Below, in pieces: positions 38,701 to 50,700 of a stretch of 64,000 bases of DNA (position 1 is its first letter; every line of letters starts with the position of its first letter). Source of the stretch: Hyposmocoma kahamanoa (Eukaryota; Arthropoda; Insecta; Lepidoptera; Cosmopterigidae); contig NW_020654080.1 of the NCBI RefSeq assembly GCF_003589595.1, positions 7,293,098 through 7,357,097 on the forward strand, written 5' to 3'. The position numbers and the translations under genes were made by a program. Under the pieces are notes generated by a model. The model did not search any database and was not told the origin of the DNA. It saw only the letters and a list, made by a program, of their open reading frames with translations.

Positions 38701-41700
38701 TTATTATCAAAATTCGTTAGGGAATTACTGGTTTTGCAGTTGTTAGTGTTCACACCTTTCTTCCCAATTTTACGCACTTGTGTGTTAAATGTTTGTTAAT
38801 GTTTATGTTTTCTGTAACTAACATTATATCTTTTTTCTCGTGCTACTCTCCAGTGGACTCTCTATATGGAGGTGCCAGTAAGTATTAACATATGTTTCAG
38901 ATTTTACGTGGTTGATCCTTTCGGGTTTCCGTTTCTTTTAGTTTTGCTGACTCACTTTTAAACTATTTTATTTAAGTATTTACTTGCATGTTACTCAAAG
39001 TACTGAATTCTATAATCGATTGTCAAACTCCAGCACTTTGCATGTTGTGTTCTCTAACATTGAAATACCGAGAGGTTCGAAAAAGTCTGAGCCGCTAAAT
39101 TCAGCGTAGGAATCGTCATAAAAAATCCTATGTTCTGATGTGATCATTCGTTAATATGAAATATTCTTGCCTACCTTCAATTTCGCATTTCCCTTCCATC
39201 ATGTCAAAACCTTATAATATCTAATTTACCGCAGCAAGATATTAAATTTGGTTTCCGAAACCACACCCGTCTCAAATTATACCTCGTCGTGTCAAAAGGC
39301 AAAATAAAACTCGGATGAGTAGGTAATGAAAACGTTGCGCCGAAATTGCTGACAGATTTTTTATTTTCTTTACATTTCTAATAAAGGAAAAGTTTGAACC
39401 GGCGTCCGCGACCCGAATTGTGCTCCCAAATGAGATTATAGCGTTTTAATATCTCACAGTGCCGAAAAAACTTTTATTGTTTCGTCCTTTCCGAGTATTA
39501 TAAACAGAAAAGAGATTTTCATTGAGTGACGCCCCTTTTTCGTGTTCGGGGCCGCGATTACAAATCCTATTAAGTGAGCTATTGTACCCCCAACCTTATT
39601 CTCGCGTTTTTATTTTCATTTCCTACATAATTGAGAAGAGGCGAGGCGCTTCTTAATTTGATATGGCCTTGTTTGCGCTACATTACTTTTTATGGTAATA
39701 CGCTCGTATTTTGTTGGATTTTGTGTGACTAAGAAGTACAAAGATGCTATCACAAAATGAGTGGGCTGTTCTCACTTGATCACAGTTATTGACCTTCATC
39801 TAAAAATAACAAGCTAAAGGTCACTTTATGTAAATCCTTTGTTTGAAATCATTTGACATAGCTCGCGTAGTAAAACTAATAAAGACTTGACATTTCATTT
39901 ACTTAAAAATTGTATAAAAAATTTCATGGAAAATGTTTTCGTGCTTTGATTTTCGTGTAAAAACATACAGGTAGAGATAAAAGGGTATATATTAATTTGA
40001 CCTACCTATTTATACATACGATTTATGGACAGCTAAATAAACAATTGGAAATAATCCAAATGGCCATTTCAGTTACTTTTTTTTTATAATATTTTTTAGT
40101 CAAAAGTATTATTGTCACATTCCTTTTTAGTTCTATAACACCGACATACTACATCATCAGATTTTAATTAACCGAGAAAATTAAAATGTGTGCTTACAAA
40201 AAAATTACATAGTCCAAATGACCTTCAGGTAAAAAATATGTTTTTAGGGCACATTCAAATCAGACGCTTATAGAAGCGCGGCGCACTTCAGTGGTGCGGC
40301 TGACTCGCACTATTATTTTTCATAACATCTGTACGACTCAGTCAGTGCGCGGCTTACGCGAAAACGGTATAGAGCTCGAGATACTGCTGTTTTCGCAAAG
40401 ATAATGGCAATATCTCACGCATCCATGTCACTCTCGCGCAAGTCACGCCCTGTTGTGCTAGTCCTACAGGAAACACAGTCACAGCGTCACTGTAGTGACA
40501 CATGAACGCCACTTTTGCTTTAACAATTAGTGAAGTAAGGCGCAACGCGCGGCAGCCGCGCTACAGTTGCGCTACTGCACTGCGTCTACAACCGTCTAAT
40601 TTGAAGGCGCCCGTACAAATTAACACGTACACGTACAAATTATCCTATTTACACATTAAGCTTTAACTACACTATTTCTCTTGTACAATAGTTGTCTATC
40701 GATGTAACCTATTGTGAAAGACATATGGTTGATAATGGCAACATCACACGACTGTGACTCGTGCGGTCCGTCGCACAAACAACTCATTACCTCTACTGTA
40801 CTATAATGACACTAAAATTTACTTTTGTTTCACGTGCCTTACTCCATATTTACTTATAATTGGCGTATTTAATAAATTGTAATTGACTGTACTCAGCTGT
40901 ACGAAATTTTGGTTAAACTCTAACCTCGCGATGGCAAAAGTTTTAGATGTTTCTAATCAGTATTTCTCATAAAAATTACGATAATTAATTCATTTTTGGA
41001 GTGCACTGTCAATCGATTTCTACGTTTTAGTTAAATCGCTTAAAATTTTACTTCGTCGTGTTCTAAATTGTCCGGATTCCAGCAACAGCCGCCAGAATCC
41101 TAAAATAATTTTGTGGTAGGCTGAGGCTTGCTAAGGTACAGTTCTCTGTATTCCCGATTAGAGTGCTGAAAAGCCATCATGCACATTGATGACGCAGTTG
41201 ATTAAGAGTTTGAAAGCGTTGGATGAAACAATTGAGCGGGCGTTGTTGCCAACTCACATCTTTAAACTCGAGTGTACTGAAAGACTCGTTCATAAAAAAA
41301 ATATTATCGTACAAACTTGGAGTGATGCCATACGAAATGTTGCGTCGGCGTGGCGACGAGGCGCTACGTTAAAACGACGTAACGGCCACCGCATCTTAGT
41401 ACGTTGAAATCACAGCGTTGCGACGACGCCACGCCCGTGTCGCATAGCTCTCAAGTGTCTCTTGGTATAACGCATAGATGTTAAATTAAGTAAATAAATA
41501 AACTTAGAATTTTTGAATGTTTACACCTATTACATAAGTGCAACACAGACAGCTTCTGTATAATTTGGTGTTTAATATGCACTCCGCCTGCATTACGACA
41601 TACTTACATGCTACATGAAGACTGAAAATCAACAATGCGGAGTCTTCATTCTTTTAGTCCACATTACTGTTTAATTGTTTAATGATTAGCTTATATTATG

Positions 41701-44700
41701 GTTTACGTGTTTTATAGATAAATAAATATCATTTTATTTTATTTTTTTTAGAATACATTAGTATAGAATTCGTTTATTACACCGCCATAACACGAAAATA
41801 TACAGAAATAAAATAAAGACAAAGCAAAAGTAAAACATAAAATAAAATAACAAAAAAACAACGAAGCAAAGATAATCCAATTTTAAAACAGTCAATTTGA
41901 ATAAATGTCATATGTGCGACTGTGGCTTATGTAAAAAGATCCACTCAGCTAATGTCACAGCCTAATAAAGACTGTGACGCTGATTTATATAAGTTGGTAG
42001 GGTGTAAACTCTAAAAAGGTTACATAAAGACTAATGTACATTAAAGCAATTTCAAGACCGTATTTGTTACACGACTATTATTGTTTTTATGTAAATGTAA
42101 TATAAATCACAGTTTCAATATGCCTGTTAATTTTCTCGGATAATTAAATTTCACAGTGTATAACATTCATACTGTGTATAGTATACAGTGTATAGTATTC
42201 GAATCAAACCATTAATAACAAAAAAAATCACTTCAGAACCTGGTTCAGCGCCACGCAACGTTCAAGTACGCCCACTAAGCTCCAGTACCATGGTCATACA
42301 GTGGGACGAACCCGAGACTCCGAATGGACAGGTTACGGTAAGTATGAATTTATGAAAATGTTTTACCATACACGTTTTACCATAAACATAATTTCAGTAA
42401 ACAACGATGTATTTATTGAGATTTTTTGTGAAATAACTTCACTAGTTTTGTTATAATTAAGAACGCAAGGATCGCACGCACAAAAAATTTCGTCGATCCG
42501 GTCCCAACAACGACAAGTGCCAACTTGAATCCACGTCCATGCTGCACCGTAGCATTGCTCTAACCATCTGAGCTACGGGTCCAGTTACCGAGTCGTCGAA
42601 ATTCTCCGATGTGTTTTCGTCATAGATATTTGTACTGACTTTCGACATTCTTCCCCGATACCTTTACAGGTATCACCACAGACGCAGATGTCGCTTTTCG
42701 ATCAAATGCATATAATGAGATTTTTTGTAAAATAACTCCACTAGTTTTGTTGCGATTATGAATACAAAGATCGAACGCATAGAAAAACAACGATATTGTT
42801 AAAAAGTATTAACAACAACTTCTAATACATTTTAGGCGTGTCTTTGCGCGAGAGCAACATAAAGTACTCTATGCAAGAATAGCAGTATCCCGCGGAAATC
42901 GCGCCTTGTCGTGGTAGCTTTACAGGGTCAGTTTTAATTAATGATGATAAGGCCCCTCGGCACGGTGTTTAAAATGCAGCAACCTCCTCTGTGCTCTAAT
43001 GCGTTGGTCAAGGTCAAATTCTAGGACCTCTTTTCCAAGGTCTAACCATTAGAATAGCTTAGGACATTACAATTTTGTACAAATAATGATCGCTTCGCTT
43101 CCGAAGGCGCTATTTATATGTATAGTCAATGCCCTAAGACACCTGACCCCAATCTAACCGACTACTTGTTTCTGAGTAGATCAGTGTAAAGAAACGTCTT
43201 AAACAAATTTAACCTTTAACCCATAAGCCGTAAAATTCATTGTGATGACGTTACGTGAGTGATGTATTATGAAATTTTTGAAGCCAATTTGATCTTTAAT
43301 TAAATTACATGATTACAAATTTCAACCAAAAAGCTGGAATCTCCTTTATACTTTTTTGTTGAATGCGTAAGGCTTTCAGAACTAAAAGGTTTTTTTATGA
43401 TACCAAGACGTAAGCGGCACGCCTGTCCGCAGCAGTTGCAGTGACACTCAGAGCTTTAACCCTTCAACCGCCGTGGACACTTTAGCGTGTTACATTAACT
43501 TGGCTTATGCGCCAATGATGCCTTAAAGCGTCAATGAAACCCTTTAATTTTCAATTGAAATTCATTAAGATATTCAATATTAAGATATTCCTTGTGTTAT
43601 TGGTATATTCTAGTTAAGTTTTTTTTATAATATAAACGAACAAGTCGTGCACCTGATGGTAAGTTACACGCCTGTCCATAACAGTTGCAGTGCCACTCAG
43701 AGCTTTAAATCGCAAGATCTAAGGGGCACTGCCACTGCGCCCGTCACCCTGAGACATAAGTTGACAAGTCCCATGTGTCTGTAATTTCACCAGCACCCTT
43801 ACCCTAAACCGGAACGCAGTAATACTAACAGTTAAGGTGGTCTTACTTCCCTGGACGAACTCTTTCACAAGCTCTTCTACTATTGGTTGGTAGAGGGTTA
43901 GGTGTCTTACGACATCGATTGTACGGTACTTATTAGTCGTTGTAGAATCTGTGAATTAGAGGCTATGTTTTTCCCAGTCGAACACTGAAGTTATATGTTC
44001 TTCGATCATAGATATCTACTACGAAGTAGGCATTGTGCTATTTAACAAATCTACCCAGAAACACTCGGTTAATAATTTGGCAAAATTTAAAAAAATCACA
44101 CAATTTAAACGTTCATGTTTTGTTCGCAGGGATACAAAATTTATTACACGACAGATCCCTCTCAACCCTTGCAGTCGTGGCATTCCCAAATGGTAAGTGT
44201 ATAATGTTTATGACAAAACAACATTCTTCAGAAACTGAGATTTGGAGAATTCCGTTTAGAAGTGACCTATTTTACACTACCCTTAATATCAAGAAGTAAA
44301 TTTTCATGTTCAAAGTTCAAAGTAAATTTGTTACTTTGATTTAAATTACTTAGCCATCATTAAGTCTTTGCTAAGTTGGTCAGAGTATTCGATTTCAGAT
44401 AAGTCTCGTATTATGTTAATACGTAATATATAATTTAATTTAAAAAATATTTATAAAATTATACGAATTATAATCAATTTTTGGAAGAAAACTTAAGTAG
44501 AAATTTATTAATAGACATCATTTGTTCGACTACATTGTCGCCATTATCAACCCATTTAATACGTCGCATGACACGGGCACGGGTCTCCTCTCAGGCGAGG
44601 ATTTAGGTCATAGTCCGCCAGTTTGGCACTGACTGACTTCACACGCTTTCCGAGGATTGTGAACCTTCTCCAACAGAGGCAGTGCAAAGGGGTACATGAC

Positions 44701-47700
44701 CCCGGGCACCACAGCAATGGGGGCGGCGACGTACGCGGCTGAGCCTAACTTGTCAAATTTTTTTACTTAAAATTAAAAAATAAATTCCATTATTTGAGAA
44801 AACGATATCCTGAAAAACACAACGAACATAAAAACACAATCGAGCAGAGCCTGCCCGAACGATCTACTTTTGTAATCGTGAAAATAGAGGGGCAGCAAAT
44901 TTAAGGTTGGCCCCAGGCGGCAGATACCGACGCTACTCCACTGACGTAGGTTTCATCATGATGTTACCCTTCAACGAAAGGCCACTCAATTTCAAATGAA
45001 ATTACGCTTGTAAATTCCGAGAAACTTGAGGTCCGAGCGCGAATTCGAACCCAGAGGCCGTGGATGCTTAAGCTTTTTTTTATAACATCAAGTGACTGGA
45101 CGAGCAAGTCGTGCGCCGGATGGTAAGCTCACACGCCTGTCCATAACAGTTACAGTGCCACTCAGAGCTTAAAATTGCAAAGATCTGAGGGGCACTACCA
45201 CTGCGCCCGTTCACCCTAAGACATAAGTTTACAAGTCCCATGTGCACATTCACCAGCACTCTTACCCTTCAAAACCGGAACACAGTAATGTTGACATTAC
45301 TGCTTGGCGGGAGAAATAGGTGTAGTGGCAGTACTACCTTGGGCGAACTCTTTCACAAGGAGCTCTACTGCTACTTCACCTTGAGATGTGGTAGGTCAAA
45401 CTATTAGGCTTCTTAGGCTACCACGGCTTCTTAGGCTACCACAGCGGTTGACTACATTTGCTGGCAAATTCTATGCCACAATATAATAAAACAAAACAAC
45501 CAAATAATCGTCCTAATTTTTTCGACCACTTTTTCTCTTCGTGTATAGATGGACAACAGCCACCTAACAACGATAAGTGAGCTGACCCCGCATACAGTGT
45601 ACACCATACGTGTACAGGCGTTCACCTCCGTGGGCCCCGGCCCCATTTCCGCACCTGTACAGGTTAAAACTCAACAAGGTGAGCGCTATTGGTTCTTATC
45701 GCTAAAGTTAAACAAGTTTGACCGAAGCTTTGTCATCTAATATTAATAAGCTCAATTCAAAGTCAAAGTCAAATAAATAATCATTTATTCCATATGTAAC
45801 ATTTTTACACTTTAAAAAGTCATTTTTAAACTACAGCTCATTCACTATGCTGACCTACCTGAGAAGAACGAGCAAGAAACTCTGGGGATTGCTCTTTTCA
45901 AATAAACTTCAATGCTATGGAATACACTTTGAATCATAATTGTGTGGAATCTAGACTCATGTTGTCTTTCCATACAACTTTATCTAACACATACTCTTAA
46001 ATTTTGTAATATGACTTGTCAATTAAAATACTTTTAATGTAAGTTTTAAACTTAGGAAATAATAATCTTAATATACCTATGCTCCGGAATCTTATTGTAA
46101 AAAGTATACAGTTCCCCATAAGAGAATCGTTTACCTCAGTTAACCAAGACGTGGTACCATAAGTTTGGTCTTAGTTCAAAGGTTAATATTATGAATATCT
46201 TCTTTCTTAATGAAATTATGTATATCTTTACGGGCATGCAGAATATTTGAGCAAATGTACTGGATACCACAGTCATGATACCAATTTCCTTAAACTTTTC
46301 TCTGAGAAAAACCCGAGAACCTGAACGGTACACAGAAAACTTACGGACATTCCTGTGTTTTATATAAATTGTAATGGACAAATTTTTTTCTAGGTGTTCC
46401 TTCTCAGCCATCAAACTTGGTGGCCGTGGAGGCCGGTGAAACATCAGTGACGTTATCATGGCGACGGCCCGCCCATGCAGGAGACAACATTGTCTCGTAC
46501 GAGTTGTACTGGAACGATACTTATGCCAAGGAACATCATCGGAAGTAAGATAATTTCACTGTATGAAAACATTGTATGAAAACTAATAGTGTTTTAAAAC
46601 AAATGCACTGAATACATATGGACCTTTTTGTATATAAGATCATTGTATGGACACATGTATTTTATTTAATTGTTCAAAACATCTCGAATCATTCCATTTG
46701 TCATTAGGAATTCTTTACAAGTAGGTACATAAAGATAGTATATATAGAAACTTACGAAGTTACTCATCGAGGTACTTTTACAGCTACCAGAAGCTAACGA
46801 CTTTTTTTTTATTAAATAGGCGGATACCAATAACAGAGACGTATACCCTCAATGGCCTCTACCCAAATACATTGTACTACATTTGGCTGGCAGCGAGGTC
46901 GCAGCGTGGCGAGGGGGCTACGACGCCACCCATCGCAGTCCGAACCAAGCAATACGGTATGTGGGACACCGAAGATGTGAGAGTGATGTATCGTGATGAG
47001 TGATCTTTGGGAATAAGACTGGTTAACATAATTAAGTATATTGTAAGCACTAAAGAAATGAAAATACAATATTTTACAATGCAATCGTAAGAGAGAAAAT
47101 AAACAAATAGATTTCGTAGCTATTGTGATGATCGAATAAGGAATTGAACTGTGCATTCATATAATATACTTTTTATATATTAAATATTCCTGTAATAACT
47201 GGACTCATTCCCAAAAAGTGCTTAGAGAATCGTGTGAAAGTAAAAACCAATTGTGGGTTTTCCAGGTAACTCCTACTGTAATATTTCACATAAAAGCACC
47301 TGCCCGGCACGCTGCCAGTAATACAGCACAAGCACCAAGTTTTATATCACAATATGTGTTTTGTAATTTTGTCGAAACGGTACAGTGTACGCGGCCAAAA
47401 CGTATTTGAGAAATGCAAACAAAAGTGAACCCAAAAGTACTACTTGTGCGACTCCTTAAAGTTTTCATGCGTACACAGTACCTTAGTAGTAGCTTTATGT
47501 TGTGCGTAGGTCAGATTTAAATTTGAGGGTGAAACCTCGTGTGACATTTTTGTTTTTCATTGTTTATTTATTTTGTACTCAACCGCTGACGACACGAATT
47601 AAATAAAGATCGCATAATGAATAATTTTAAAGCTTTATATTAAAACCTATTTCGTTCACTTTATCATGTTGCTAAGCTATTTATGTCGCTTTTGGAGATT

Positions 47701-50700
47701 TTACACAACGCATTTCGTGTCGTAAGCTAAAACATTATAAATTCTTTTCCAACAGGAGAAAGTGTGACAGATGAGACTTAGAGATGTATGGGCGAGCGGA
47801 TCTTACACACACCACACAAATTTTAAACAAAATGTGCATGCTCGATTGTTTATTTGACGACTTTTGTCGTTCTTTCAACCTTATGTTTTGGGCACCAATT
47901 TTGATTTTTGTTTCAATCGCATTCAGTGATTGCATCGGCTAGGTCGGGTTGTGGTTTAACGAACGCGTGGACTGCCACGCGTTCATTTCAGTTACAGGTT
48001 CTCGGAATGATCCTTAGGTGATCTCATGGGTCATTGGGTCTTTCTCGGGATGATTCTTACTATTGAGCTTGTGTAGTTCCTGGAGCGCCACCAATGAATG
48101 TGACTGCTGTGCCGGTGTCACCGACTGCCATCCGCGTGACCTGGCAACCGCCGCCAGCTGAGCGCGCGAACGGCCGGATCGCTTACTACAAGCTACTTTG
48201 CGTGGAATCTGGAAGGGGAGACTCTGAGGCTACTGTTGTGAAACTTAACCAAACCTCTTTCGTACTGGATGAGCTGCGCCGCTGGACGGAATATCGCATT
48301 TGGGTGCTTGCGGGGACTAGCGTGGGCGACGGACCCGCCTCCTATCCTGTCACTGTCCGCACGCATGAAGACGGTACGTGTCATGTTCATTCGTTGGATT
48401 AAAAGCTCTAAATAAATCTCTTAAAGCTCAGTTTTGTAAAATAAAACAATTTAGAAATACTAGCGACTTTATTATTTTTATAATCATGTTTTATTACTGC
48501 GGTTTTTAATTATAATGGAATCACAAAACTGAACTTTAAATGCCAAAGACTAAAATATGATTTATATTGTGATGTAAAAATAGCATTCAATGTCTAAGAA
48601 ATTCTTTGGCTTCTCAGCAATATTAGAGGAATAAAAAATAATTATTTATAAGAAAACCAACAAGTTCTCGAGAAAATGTTGGTTCGTTTCGTACAGTAAT
48701 TAGTTTCCTCCTCTTATATTGCTTTTAGATTGATAAAAATAATCATTGAAATGTATAAACATGAAATTACTAACAAAATACTTATTTTATAACACTGGAA
48801 GGGTATGGTGAACTGATATAATGCATTTGATAAAATCGTCTAGAACATTTCTCAAAGCATCGACAAAATAATCATAATTAAACTACGATAAAATACAAAA
48901 TACAATATCAAGTGTTCGTGTTATGGACGGTTTGATCAACTTATCAAATAAATATTGAAATGGTAACAGTCAAGATAATTCACTTGTATAAATTATATTT
49001 GAAAATTACTGTTGCCATTTCAAACTTAATACTGAATGATATGCAATTTTTCTCAATTAATACTGGTGGTGGGTTCTATTGTAAATCATCAATAATTTTG
49101 TACTATTTCGGAACAATCATGTCATAATTAATATCTTATTGCGCTATAATTACCAAATTACTAATGCCAATTTTCCTTTTTCTTTTTTCTTTTTTGAGAG
49201 CATTATAGCAGGATTCTAAACAAGGAGGTCAAATTCTCGTAACAGAACTTTACTATGCTTGCCGATAACTTTCTATGTATATTTTTATAACCACGTCACA
49301 ATTTGGTTTAAGTTCACTTGTACCGTTGCCTACGGGCGACATAGATTTCCACTCACTATCACATGTAATGATTTCTTGAAGTTTCATTGAATCGTCATAG
49401 GTCAAAAGATGGCACTCACTGAAATGCAGTTGATATGCACCTGATATAGTGTCGACGGCACCGTTATTATTGATTTTGGCGCACAATTGTTGATTGAGTA
49501 TTTAGCGATGGACACAGTTTTGCATGCATTTCTTTACAAACACAGCACCGTTTTTCGTTAATTTCACTGGGCACCAGATAGGTTTAAGTCTTGTTGTACG
49601 CAATATCCACCATCCAAGCGTTTGATTTTTATATTGGATTTGCGTAAAGCAACGACAGCACTTTTAGGAAGCACTCAGCACAACTAAAGCGACGACACGA
49701 GGTGAGAGAGCGAGTGCGTAACACTACTGAAACAACCGTTTGAGCCAACGCCCAAGATCAACTTATACTAGACGAAATGTTCGAGTTCGTGCCACTTTTT
49801 TGTAGTGGTTTGTTTTGCGGGTTCACCCGGTTGTAGGCTCGACACGCACCACGGCCCGAGCGCCGCATTTGAATACCAATACCCTCCCCACACCACACGC
49901 GCGCATGCTCTACTACTCACAACTACTTCTCTACTCACTACCTACTCTGACTATACTCTCTATACTATTAGCGGGAATACTGCGGGTCGAAGTGCCTACG
50001 ACTCCAGAGGATCCATCAAAATTTCACTTTTCTATCAATTCGGTCTTACGGATCCGACGGATCTGATCCGCGACTCTTCGCCTGTATACCCCGACTGCTC
50101 AGCTCGGTCTAGACTACGCGCTACTTCTCTGTCTCTATCTCTCTATCTATCTCACACGCTCTATGCTACAACTTCTTGCAGTAGCGACTTCTCTCTTGCC
50201 TTTCTTTCTTCTTCTGTATTTATTCTCTATCCAACTTTCGTCGTGCATGCACACTAGATATTGTGACAAATACAAAATACTATTTATGCATAAAAATCGC
50301 TATTGCCGTTAAAAACAGGCGGAACCCAAAGAACGCTACGAGATTATTCGGCACCAACTCCTGTAATGTACATCGACGTTTTGATACTGAACAATTTCCT
50401 TGAAGACGACAGCAAAAGGACAATGACACTGACACAGTTACTAACATCACAGAAGATACAACACAAGGTACGAAGCACTACACACACTGGAGCAAAACTG
50501 GGCGCACATGACAAGACACTAATGAAGCACACACACAAAAGACTGGCGCCGTCGCATTAATCAATACATGTGCGTGTGAGTGCCTTCCCTGCCACAAGGG
50601 ACAACAACCGGTCTCATAGACGTGCTCTGCCTTTTTCTCTTTAAAAAAATTCAACACCAAAATTCTCTATTTTAAAATTCTATACTGAAACCAAATGAAT

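Larger units (their letters stand above)
37807..42236 (+). other. Lar intron between FN1 and FN2, hosting the candidate micro-exon
   Basis: Notable contents are the 24-nt candidate exon (38854-38877) and a 366-bp inverted-repeat element (40247-40612), plus a GC-richer imperfect inverted repeat near 41325-41445. The first kilobase around the candidate exon has no recognised transposon. The intron at 37093-37655 upstream holds nothing recognised. Confidence 0.6.
42338..44129 (+). other. Lar intron inside FN2
   Basis: Contains two antisense SINE C pieces (42421-42705, 42718-42795) and two repeat B pieces (43390-43459, 43619-43882). Nothing else recognised. Confidence 0.6.
44543..45441 (-). mobile_element. 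SINE family E, antisense, split by two later insertions
   Basis: Pieces at 44543-44679, 44944-45073 and 45375-45441 line up with the intact copy at 2262-2575. The tRNA-like head (AGGCTACCACAGC, antisense) carries a short tandem duplication of CTTCTTAGGCTACCAC. Confidence 0.6.
44193..45548 (+). other. Lar intron inside FN2, mostly a nested repeat block
   Basis: About 900 of 1356 bp is one nest: an antisense E-family SINE (44543-45441) interrupted by a small inverted-end element (44680-44943) and by a repeat B copy (45074-45374). Confidence 0.6.

Noticed and set aside
46812..47156. 114-codon open frame on the - strand
   Set aside because: Runs antisense over the FN3 exon at 46820-46956 and continues into the intron; a shadow.
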